A stretch of 64,000 bases of DNA from Pelethousia sp034933245 (lineage in GTDB: Bacteria > Bacillota > Clostridia > Christensenellales > CAG-138). The position numbers were made by a program, and so were the translations under genes. Positions within the stretch are counted from its first letter, which is position 1, and each line of letters begins with the position of its first letter. Below the pieces are notes generated by a model. That model was not told where the DNA came from, searched no databases, and saw only the letters and a list, made by a program, of their open reading frames with translations. The stretch lies in assembly GCA_034933245.1 (NCBI GenBank), contig JAYFNX010000029.1, positions 1 to 64,000 on the forward strand, given 5' to 3'. Positions 34,973 through 42,105 of this stretch are shown here, piece by piece.

Positions 34973-36445
34973 ATGAAAAACATCCTGATTGCCGAGTTTA
35001 AACACGAAACCAACTGTCTTTCGCCCAACCTTACGGACGAGACCGCTTACCGGGCGCGCATTTTTTTGCGTAACAATGAAATACCACAGTATTACAAAAA
35101 CGTAAAAACAGAAGTGGGCGCATTCCTTGATGTTTTTGCAGACAAGCCTGACTTTTGCCTTGTTCCTGCAATTGCTTTAAACGCCATGCCGGCGGGGCCT
35201 GTTACGATGGATATGTTTTACACCGTCCGAGACGCCATTTTGGAGAAAATACGAGAGCTGGAACATGTGGACGGCATTCTACTGTGCCTACATGGAGCCA
35301 TGGTGCTTACGGAGTTCGATGATGGTGAGGGATTGCTGTTGGAAGCCATTCGCGCGCAAGTCGGCCCGGACATCCCCATCATTACCTCCCTGGACCTCCA
35401 CGCCAACATCACCAAGCGCATGATAGCCAATGCGACAGCGTTTTTTGTATTCGATTATTATCCTCACACGGATATGTATGAGGCGGGCTTAGCGGCGGCC
35501 CACTGCATGTATGATACGCTGAGCGGTAGGGTCAAGCCCACCATGGCCTGCCATAAGCTTCCTATGCTGCTTTCTTATATGCCAACGGCATTGCCGCAGA
35601 TGAAAAAGTTTGTTGATAAGGAACATGCATATGAGGAGATGCCCGGCGTGCTAGGCGTAAATGTATGTCATGGTTTTTTCCCGGCTGACTTGGAGGAGCA
35701 AGGCGTGGCCGTTATTGCAGTAACGGATAACGACAAGACGCGCGCACAACACATTGCCGATACATTGGCGCAGGAAATATGGGAGGATCGAAGACTGCTG
35801 GTGCGAGACTTTTACACCATTGACCAAGCGATCGATGAAGCTGCGGCAAATGAAGGCGCACCCTTTGTATTTGCTGATGTAGCCGACAATCCCGGTGCGG
35901 GAAGCGGCAGCGACGGTACGCACATATTGAGGCGTTTATTGGAACGGGAGGTAAAAAACGTAGCAATAGCCACCATCGTGGATCCTCAAGCCGTAGAAAC
36001 AGCTGAAAAAGCAGGCGTAGGCAATATGGTGGAGGTGTCTCTTGGAGGAAAAACCAGCCCGGATATTCTTGGCGCTCCCATTAATGTCACAGCTTATGTC
36101 AAGGCGCTGCTGGACGGGACGTATACCAACAGAGACGAAATGAGCCACGGGCTTCAAAACCGTATGGGAAAGACTGCGGTTCTGGTGGTAAACGGTATAG
36201 AGATCATAACGACGACCAACCGGGTACAGCCTTGGGATTTGGAGGCCTATCGCGCCTGCGGCATCATGCCCCAAGATAAAAAGATACTGGTCACCAAATC
36301 TACATTGCATTACAAAAACTCCTTTGGCAAGGTGGCCTTCAAGACCATAGACGTAGAGGTACCCGGGTTGGCTCCGCAGAGCCCTCAAATAGTCACCAGC
36401 TACAAGCGTTGCAGGAGGCCTATTTACCCATTGGACGAAATCTGA
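34973..36445 (+). CDS. M81-family metallohydrolase (MlrC / microcystinase C-like)
   Basis: A 490-residue enzyme with the family's N-terminal DUF1485 domain: AEFKHETNCLSP, CLHGAMVLTEFDDGEG, SLDLHANITKRM and DYYPHTDMYE, whose His/Asp/Glu residues form the zinc site. The C-terminal MlrC_C domain includes FADVADNPGAGSGSDGTHILR. The start is ATG 34973 behind AAGGGA, 138 bp from the divergent AraC gene. MlrC cleaves linear microcystin peptides; the natural substrates of clostridial members are unknown. Here it is followed by a YfcC carrier and an M20D amidohydrolase, suggesting stepwise use of an imported N-acyl or modified peptide. Confidence 0.88.
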   Translation: MKNILIAEFKHETNCLSPNLTDETAYRARIFLRNNEIPQYYKNVKTEVGAFLDVFADKPDFCLVPAIALNAMPAGPVTMDMFYTVRDAILEKIRELEHVDGILLCLHGAMVLTEFDDGEGLLLEAIRAQVGPDIPIITSLDLHANITKRMIANATAFFVFDYYPHTDMYEAGLAAAHCMYDTLSGRVKPTMACHKLPMLLSYMPTALPQMKKFVDKEHAYEEMPGVLGVNVCHGFFPADLEEQGVAVIAVTDNDKTRAQHIADTLAQEIWEDRRLLVRDFYTIDQAIDEAAANEGAPFVFADVADNPGAGSGSDGTHILRRLLEREVKNVAIATIVDPQAVETAEKAGVGNMVEVSLGGKTSPDILGAPINVTAYVKALLDGTYTNRDEMSHGLQNRMGKTAVLVVNGIEIITTTNRVQPWDLEAYRACGIMPQDKKILVTKSTLHYKNSFGKVAFKTIDVEVPGLAPQSPQIVTSYKRCRRPIYPLDEI

Positions 36446-36477
36446 TTTGCCCGACAAAGCAACAAGGAGAGTAGAAT

Positions 36478-37881
36478 ATGGAGAGTGTTCCTACCCAAAG
36501 CAAGAAAAAGAAATTCACGGTGCCCCATGCCTTTGTACTGATCTTTTGCCTGGTGCTTATGGCCAGCATCCTTACCTATATTGTCCCGGCGGGGCAATAC
36601 GATATGGTGGAGGTGGCGGGCCGGAAGGTGGTGGACCCGGATTCCTTTCACTACGTGGCCCAAAGCCCCGTGGGATTGTGGGGGGTGGTCAAGGCCTTTC
36701 CCCAAGGGCTGGTCAAGCAGGCCGGCATCATATTCATGATCCTGGTGATCGGCGGCGCTATCGAGATCGTCAATCGAACCGGCGCGCTGGAAGCCTCCAT
36801 CGGACGCCTTGCTTTCCGGCTCAAGGCTAAACTGTATCTTGTGGTACCGCTACTAATGCTTTGCTTTGTAACCATGGGGGCCATCGGGGTAAGCAATGCC
36901 ATCGTTGCCTTTTTTCCCTTGGGACTGTTGATCGCTTTTAATTTGGGCGCAGACGCCTTGTCGGGTATCGCGCTGGTTGGTATGAGCATGAATCTGGGTT
37001 TCAGTGGAGGTGCTTTCCTTGCTGCCACCACCGGCACAGCCCAGAGCATCATCGGCCTGCCCCTGTTTTCCGGCTGGGAATTCCGCCTGTTGGTGACCCT
37101 TGTATTATGGGCCTCGGGTTTCTTATACCTGATACGTTATATTAAGCGCATTCAAAAAAATCCGGAATGCAGCCCCGTATATGGTGTGGACGGCGTGGTT
37201 ACGGTAGCGCAGGATGTAAGCTTGCCGGAATTCACCCCTCGTCGCAAGCTGGTTCTGGCAGCCTTCATCTTGGGCTTTGGGTTTGTAGTATACGGGGCCA
37301 TCCATGCCTGGAGTGCCAATGACGAAATACCGGCAGTGTTTTTTGCCACCGGTATAGTCTGCGGCCTAATTTATGGCTATGGCCCCAGCGAGCTGGCGAA
37401 AATCTTTTTAGAAGGGTGTAAAAAGCTGACCTTTGGCGCTTTGATTATCGGCGTCTCGGCTGCCATCGGAATCGTCATGACCAACGGTAAGATCATCCAT
37501 ACCGTGATTCATGCCATTTCCGGCTGGATGGTGGGCCTGCCCAAGGTATTGGCCACCGAGATGCTCTACTTTGTCAACATCATCATCAATACCTTTATCA
37601 CCTCCGGCTCCGGCCAGGCAGCGGCGGTCATCCCCATCTTTTCTCCCATGGGGGATATTCTTGACATTACGCAGCAAACCATTGTGCTGGCCTTCCAGTT
37701 TGGCGACGGCTTTACCAATCAAATTCTTCCCATGAGTTCGGTTACCATGGCGGGCCTTGCCTTTGGCGGTGTTCCCTATGAAAAGTGGCTGAAATTCGTA
37801 TGGAAATGGCTTCTGCTCAACATCTGCATAGGCGGCGTGTTCCTGGCAATCGCCGTCATAGTCAACTTAGGACCCTTTTAG
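36478..37881 (+). CDS. YfcC-family membrane transporter
   Basis: A 467-residue protein with about 12 TM segments. It opens with KFTVPHAFVLIFCLVLMASI and IVPAGQYD, the signature of the DcuC/YfcC branch. Other blocks are GMSMNLGFSGGAFLAATTG, TSGSGQAAAVIPIFSPMGDI and the FGDGFTNQILPMSSVTMAGL loop. Relatives move dicarboxylates, ornithine or peptides. The start is ATG 36478 behind AAGGAGAG, 32 bp after the M81 gene, in the same operon as two amide/peptide hydrolases. It probably imports their substrate or exports a product. Confidence 0.9.
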   Translation: MESVPTQSKKKKFTVPHAFVLIFCLVLMASILTYIVPAGQYDMVEVAGRKVVDPDSFHYVAQSPVGLWGVVKAFPQGLVKQAGIIFMILVIGGAIEIVNRTGALEASIGRLAFRLKAKLYLVVPLLMLCFVTMGAIGVSNAIVAFFPLGLLIAFNLGADALSGIALVGMSMNLGFSGGAFLAATTGTAQSIIGLPLFSGWEFRLLVTLVLWASGFLYLIRYIKRIQKNPECSPVYGVDGVVTVAQDVSLPEFTPRRKLVLAAFILGFGFVVYGAIHAWSANDEIPAVFFATGIVCGLIYGYGPSELAKIFLEGCKKLTFGALIIGVSAAIGIVMTNGKIIHTVIHAISGWMVGLPKVLATEMLYFVNIIINTFITSGSGQAAAVIPIFSPMGDILDITQQTIVLAFQFGDGFTNQILPMSSVTMAGLAFGGVPYEKWLKFVWKWLLLNICIGGVFLAIAVIVNLGPF

Positions 37882-37918
37882 CCCCATAACACATCGTTAT
37901 AGAAAGGATATAAAAACG

Positions 37919-39088
37919 ATGGCCATTGATTTTTGGATTGACGAACAGTATATTATTAATATTCGCCGGGAGTTGCACAGGCACCCGGAATTAGGGTTCG
38001 AGCTTCCCAGGACCATTGCTCTGGTAAAACGGGAACTGGACGCTATGGGCATCCCCCATACTGAAAAGTATGGAAAAAGCAGCGTTGTAGCTACCATCAA
38101 TCCCGACCATGACAGCTTTACCATTGGCCTGCGGGCCGACATGGATGCGCTACCCATAGAGGAAATTAACGAGGTAGACTACAAATCCCAGGAACCGGGC
38201 AAAATGCACGCCTGCGGGCACGATGCCCATACCGCCATGCTTCTTGGCACGGCCAAGGCCCTCAACGCTATACGGGATAAGCTTTCCTGTCGGATCAAGC
38301 TTCTGTTTCAGCCCAGCGAGGAAGGCCCTTACAGCGGTGCGGAATATATGGTTAATGACGGTGTGATGGACGACATCGATCTGGTTGTTGGGATGCATAT
38401 CGAGAATTGGCTCAACGCCGGTACCGTAGGCATCTGCCCCGGTATGTCTATGGCCTCCATGCGGCCCTTTAAACTGGAATTTTTTGGCGCGGCCGCCCAT
38501 GGGACCCTGCCCCAAAATGGGAAAAATGCCCTGGCCATGGCTGTGCGCGCCTATACCGGTATTACCCAGATGCAGGTCATGGAGCTCGATCCCTTTGCCC
38601 AGCGGGTATGCAGCATAGGCAAATTTCAGGCAGGGGCTACCGCTAACGTACTTCCGGACTATGCGGTAATGGAGGGAACTATCCGTACCTATGACATGAA
38701 CGTGGAGCGCCACATCGTCCAACGCATGGAAAGCATATGCAAGAATGCTGCCGAAGAGGTAGGCGGCACCGCAAAGGTGACTGCGGAGGTTTGTTATCCC
38801 TGCCTGTATAACGATCCTTCTCTTTCCCAGCAGCTTATGCAAAGCGCGGAAAAGATCGTAGGCAAGGATAACGTGGTTCCTATGCGTACCAAGATGAGCT
38901 CGGAGGATTTTGCCTTCTATCTGACCAAAAAGCCTGGCCTGTTTTTCCGCCTAGGCACGAAAAACGAAGAAAAAGGATATGTAGGCCTACCCCATAACAA
39001 CAACTTTCAACTTGACGAAGCAGCCCTAAAGATTGGAAGCAGCGTTTGTGTACAATTCGTGATAGACGTAAGCACCGGCTTGAACTGA
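37919..39088 (+). CDS. M20D-family amidohydrolase (hippurate/N-acyl-amino-acid hydrolase type)
   Basis: A 389-residue zinc enzyme. Motifs in order are RELHRHPELGFE near residue 18, GLRADMDALPI, MHACGHDAHTAMLLG (the metal site with Cys-Gly-His), FQPSEEGPYSGAEYMV with the catalytic Glu pair, VVGMHIEN and near the end KMSSEDFAFYL. A dimerisation domain lies between about residues 180 and 290. Such enzymes release free amino acids from N-acyl or N-carbamoyl derivatives. The start is ATG 37919 behind AGAAAGGATATAAAAACG. It is the third gene after M81 and YfcC. Confidence 0.93.
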   Translation: MAIDFWIDEQYIINIRRELHRHPELGFELPRTIALVKRELDAMGIPHTEKYGKSSVVATINPDHDSFTIGLRADMDALPIEEINEVDYKSQEPGKMHACGHDAHTAMLLGTAKALNAIRDKLSCRIKLLFQPSEEGPYSGAEYMVNDGVMDDIDLVVGMHIENWLNAGTVGICPGMSMASMRPFKLEFFGAAAHGTLPQNGKNALAMAVRAYTGITQMQVMELDPFAQRVCSIGKFQAGATANVLPDYAVMEGTIRTYDMNVERHIVQRMESICKNAAEEVGGTAKVTAEVCYPCLYNDPSLSQQLMQSAEKIVGKDNVVPMRTKMSSEDFAFYLTKKPGLFFRLGTKNEEKGYVGLPHNNNFQLDEAALKIGSSVCVQFVIDVSTGLN

Positions 39089-39117
39089 TTGCTTGAGACT
39101 TCGCCATATTTTGTGGA

Positions 39118-39610
39118 AACCTCCGGGAGGATGTAAGTAAGATAGAAGCACCCAAACGGAGGTTATTTGAATGGAAAAAGACGCATACACCGCAACGGCG
39201 AAGAACATAGCAAAGCAGGTTATGGGAACGCATGCAGTAAGCTGGCTTACAATGCGAAAGCGGGTGCGGAAAAAGCTGCACAGCCGCGGATATCCCCCGA
39301 TTTTTGTGCGGGACGTAAATGCAAGTGTGGCGGCGTTGATTCAGGCCAGCCAAGAGGCGCTCGTGCAATGTATGGCAACCTGGAGATGGAGAAACTAGAC
39401 CGCAGCCTGGGAATAGAGAATCATTCCCGGAGCAAGGTCAGCGAGATTCCGGAGCAATATGAACTGAGGCAATGGAGATTCTGGAGGCGTGGATAGAGGA
39501 TACCCTGGCGTTCTATGCATTTCTAAAACTCGATGCCTGCAAAACCTCATCCGCCAACCTACTGGAGCGGCTGAACATCGACTGCAGCACATCTTTGGAA
39601 CTTGTTATAT
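39118..39610 (+). pseudogene. Decayed IS256/mutator-type transposase remnant
   Basis: An inverted repeat AACCTCCG/CGGAGGTT near 39118-39163 encloses the ribosome binding site of a short frame from ATG 39171. Further on, in changing frames, two pieces resemble ordered blocks of IS256-type transposases: a GIENHSRSKVSEI stretch near 39410-39450, like the SxSxVSxI DNA-binding block, and TLAFYAFLKLDACKTSSANLLERLN near 39497-39570 (written here to its key residues FYAF and NLLERLN), like the C-terminal helix. Most of the DDE core is missing. It is a degraded element. Confidence 0.4.
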
Positions 39611-39744
39611 CGACGTGTGTTGGGCCCAATGCATCACATCGTTAAATTAAAAACAGCTTGCGTCATCTTTATCGTTAATGCTTGGTCGATACCGGTTTAG
39701 CCTGGAGGGTGAAAATCGGTAAGAAATGATTCTGAAAACGCAAA

Positions 39745-39787
39745 AAACCGCTCCAAGCACTGAATCGTCAGTGCCGGGAGCGGCTTT
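39745..39787 (+). terminator. Rho-independent-type hairpin
   Basis: AACCGCTCC and GCACTGA pair with TCAGTGC and GGAGCGGCTT around an ATCG loop, followed by TATACTTATTT. A strong two-part stem with small internal bulges. It may be a leftover of a lost gene or the terminator of the upstream M20D unit. Confidence 0.65.
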
Positions 39788-39862
39788 ATACTTATTTGGG
39801 TATTATGGGCGTTCTTATATCTATGGTAAATCTTTCGCGCCGCGAATGGGCTTCTAAAACGA

Positions 39863-39889
39863 AAAAATCCAGATAAAGTCTAGATTTTT
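39863..39889 (-). terminator. Terminator of the tRNA-Glu gene
   Basis: Minus-strand AAAAATCTAGA, a short loop and TCTGGATTTTT (one mismatch), then TCGTTTT. It lies 30 bp downstream of the tRNA 3' end. Confidence 0.7.
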
Positions 39890-39919
39890 CGGACGCATAA
39901 CTATGTTAGTATACAATGT

Positions 39920-39995
39920 TGGTACCCGGTAGGGGAGTCGAACCCCTGTTCCCGCCGTGAGAGGGCGGTGTCCTAGGCCACTAGACGAACCGAGC
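39920..39995 (-). tRNA. tRNA-Glu (anticodon CTC)
   Basis: A 76-nt minus-strand cloverleaf with encoded CCA. The anticodon arm is CCGCC-CTCTCAC-GGCGG, giving anticodon CTC. The T arm is AGGGGTTCGACTCCCCT. The acceptor GCTCGGT pairs with ACCGGGT, with a G-U pair at 1-72 and a U-G at 3-70. It is followed by its own terminator and lies just past the GT4 gene, in the same direction. Confidence 0.95.
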
Positions 39996-40060
39996 GCAAA
40001 ATATGCCGCGTATTCCATTATACAGTTTTTTCGCTTAAAGTCAACTTATTTTTATCTAAA

Positions 40061-41290
40061 CTACTCTATTTTTTGCTGGGCGGCCAAGCGGCATCGAATG
40101 CGTTCCCGTAGGGCCTCATGCCGAGGTTTTGCTTCCAAATGGGAACAGGCTTCAATAAGCGCGGTATAGCGGGCTAAGGCCCTATCTAAAATGACGGACC
40201 AAGGCACCGGAATGGTGTTCCGAGCCCGTTCCCCAATGGAAGAAAGGTCATCCCGCATAAGAGCCGAATGGATGACACCCGCTAAATCCTCGGACGTGTT
40301 TTCAGCTAGGAAACCGTTTTCCCCATGGTGAACAACCTCTGCGGGGCAACTCCCGGCCGTTACGACCGACGGCGTTCCCATTGCTGCAGCCTCTCGAAGC
40401 ACAAGGGAAGAGGTATCATACACGGAGGGGAAGACGAATAAATCAGCCAGCTGATACAGGCCGTTTAATAGGCTATTGTCAAGAATATGGCCCGTGAAGA
40501 CCACCTGCTCTGAAAGGCCAAGCGCAACAACCCTTTCCCGAATCGCTTCTTCATCCGGCCCTTGGCCCACGAGAGCCAGACGGAAACAGACGCCTTGCTT
40601 CTTCATCCGTGCACAGGCTTCCAAAATGTGCAGAATGTTCTTTTTCCAGTTGAGCTGGCCGACATAAAGTAAAATTTTTTCATCTGGACTCGTTCGGACA
40701 AATTCGGCTGCCCTTGCCTTATCTTCCGGCCGAATGGGCGCAAGATTCGTCCCGTTTTCCATCACGACGACCTCGCCCTTATAACCGTATTCGCGCAGCA
40801 CGTCTGCCGAAGGCTGGCTTACAGCCCAAACCTCATCGCAGTGTTCGTAAAAATCCACCACCAGCTTCACGCCAAGCGTAGCCAAACGCCCGCTACCCCC
40901 CGTGGCCTTATAAAAGTCGTCATAATATTTAGAATGGAAGGTGGCAACCAACGGAACGTTATGCTTGAGGGATATGCGCATTGCCTCCTGCCCGGCAAAA
41001 AACGGCGTATGCGCGTGAACAATCTGGGGCACAATTCGATTCATACGGGCATGGTAGTGTTTGTCCAGCACGGGGAAACCCATGGTATATTGAGGGGAAC
41101 CCGGCACAGGCGTGCCCGTAAAATCCACCAACTCAAACGGCCATCCTCCCCGGTACCCGGCATTGCGCATAGGCGCGCACACATAACACTCATGGCCCTT
41201 TTCAGCGAGCGTGTACGCGTAATTATAAACAACGCGGCCCACGCCATCCACGATAGGGAGAAAGGAATCCGAGCATTGTAAAATGATCAT
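40061..41290 (-). CDS. GT4-family glycosyltransferase
   Basis: A 409-residue GT-B enzyme. The N-terminal domain (DSFLPIVDGVGRVVYNYAYTLAEKG, split: the Gly-Val-Gly-Arg loop near residue 17, then HAHTPFFAGQ and TFHSKYYDDFY) fits acceptor and nucleotide-sugar loops. The C-terminal Glycos_transf_1 domain has LLYVGQLNWKKNI, ALVGQGPDEE, FVFPSVYDTSSLVLREAAAM (E-x7-E motif) and GENGFLA. Relatives such as the diglucosyl-diacylglycerol synthases act on membrane lipids. The ATG overlaps the BusR stop (4 bp), so it is cotranscribed with that osmotic repressor. The acceptor is unknown. Confidence 0.88.
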   Translation of the reverse strand: MIILQCSDSFLPIVDGVGRVVYNYAYTLAEKGHECYVCAPMRNAGYRGGWPFELVDFTGTPVPGSPQYTMGFPVLDKHYHARMNRIVPQIVHAHTPFFAGQEAMRISLKHNVPLVATFHSKYYDDFYKATGGSGRLATLGVKLVVDFYEHCDEVWAVSQPSADVLREYGYKGEVVVMENGTNLAPIRPEDKARAAEFVRTSPDEKILLYVGQLNWKKNILHILEACARMKKQGVCFRLALVGQGPDEEAIRERVVALGLSEQVVFTGHILDNSLLNGLYQLADLFVFPSVYDTSSLVLREAAAMGTPSVVTAGSCPAEVVHHGENGFLAENTSEDLAGVIHSALMRDDLSSIGERARNTIPVPWSVILDRALARYTALIEACSHLEAKPRHEALRERIRCRLAAQQKIE

Positions 41291-41928
41291 AACGGTTCTC
41301 CTTTAATAAGAGCTTCTGCGTGAATCGCGCTGAGCGGGCTACCGGCCGTAACCAATATGTCGCCCCGGGAGAGGGGGGTATCCGGGTCTGGCGGAAGAAG
41401 AATTTCTTCGCCCCGTTTGAGGGCTACGATTAACGCGCCCGTATTCCGCCGAAAATCGCATTCGCGGATAGTGCAGCCAAGCATGGGGGAATGCTCACCA
41501 AGCTGAAATTCATAATTGCGCAAGGGGTTGCTTTTCTCAAACCGGTCGTTAAGGTCCAGAATTTCGGAAATCAGTTTGTCGATGCGGCTATCCAAGGCGG
41601 TGCGTTGTTCCGTCATGGTTCGAAGTTCCGCTTTAAGGGCGTGCATGTCCCGGCCGAGGCGTCTTTTTTCCAAATAAGCCGCGGCTTTTTCCCGGGAAGC
41701 TACCTGCGCGCCGCTGTTTTGCCGTATCTCTATAATGCCCATATCCGAAAGAAGCTTCATAGCCCTTCGAATGGTCTCTTGGGAAACATGATAAGAAGAA
41801 CCCATAAGGGAACGGCCGGAAAAGCGGGTCCCTTCCGCCAATTCGCCGGAAGCGATGCGCGCCGCAATATCATACGCGATTTTTGCGTAAATTGAGGCTT
41901 TATCCCAGTCCCGTTCAGTTTGCTCCAT
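41287..41928 (-). CDS. busR: BusR-type repressor: GntR winged helix plus RCK_C (TrkA_C) domain
   Basis: A 213-residue protein. Residues 10-75 are a GntR winged helix (IAARIASGELAEGTRFSGRSL, split around the Ser-Gly-Arg turn, and VSQETIRRAMKLL as recognition helix). Residues 85-125 form a coiled coil, and about 135-213 an RCK_C domain (EHSPMLGCTIREC, TGALIVALKRGEEIL, DILVTAGSP). This architecture is that of BusR, which in lactic bacteria binds cyclic di-AMP through RCK_C and represses the glycine-betaine importer. It stands divergent to exactly such an importer. The start is ATG 41928 behind AGGAGGCTCGCAT. Confidence 0.9.
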   Translation of the reverse strand: MEQTERDWDKASIYAKIAYDIAARIASGELAEGTRFSGRSLMGSSYHVSQETIRRAMKLLSDMGIIEIRQNSGAQVASREKAAAYLEKRRLGRDMHALKAELRTMTEQRTALDSRIDKLISEILDLNDRFEKSNPLRNYEFQLGEHSPMLGCTIRECDFRRNTGALIVALKRGEEILLPPDPDTPLSRGDILVTAGSPLSAIHAEALIKGEPL

Positions 41929-42020
41929 ATGCGAGCCTCCTTTTTTTATCCAGGGCCCTATGCCCAGCAGAATTAATATAGCATATTATGTCCCCGAATA
42001 CAATTCGACAATCCGTGTCC

Positions 42021-42059
42021 TTGACATAATGACAATCTAAACATATAATAAGATTGTCA
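42021..42059 (+). promoter_or_regulatory. Consensus promoter of the betaine importer with overlapping inverted repeat (probable BusR operator)
   Basis: TTGACA (42021-42026), a 17-nt spacer and TATAAT (42044-42049) make a consensus sigma-A promoter. TGACAATCT (42030-42038) and AGATTGTCA (42051-42059) form a perfect 9-bp inverted repeat with a 12-nt spacer that straddles the -10. A third GACAATC lies at 42006-42012 in the same orientation as the left arm. Binding here would block transcription of the importer. Confidence 0.75.
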
Positions 42060-42105
42060 CTTCGCCGTATACTAGAAGAATAATAGAAGAAAGGTGGGTT
42101 TTACC

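Larger units (their letters stand above)
39089..39919. other. Gene-poor stretch with transposase remnant and two terminators
   Basis: Contains a decayed mutator-type transposase (39118-39610), a strong terminator hairpin (39745-39787) and the tRNA-Glu terminator (39863-39889). Nothing else is recognised. Confidence 0.5.

Noticed and set aside
34835..35005. N-terminal extension of the AraC regulator to 35005
   Set aside because: It would overlap the divergent M81 start and has no counterpart in the paralogue at 20013-20888.
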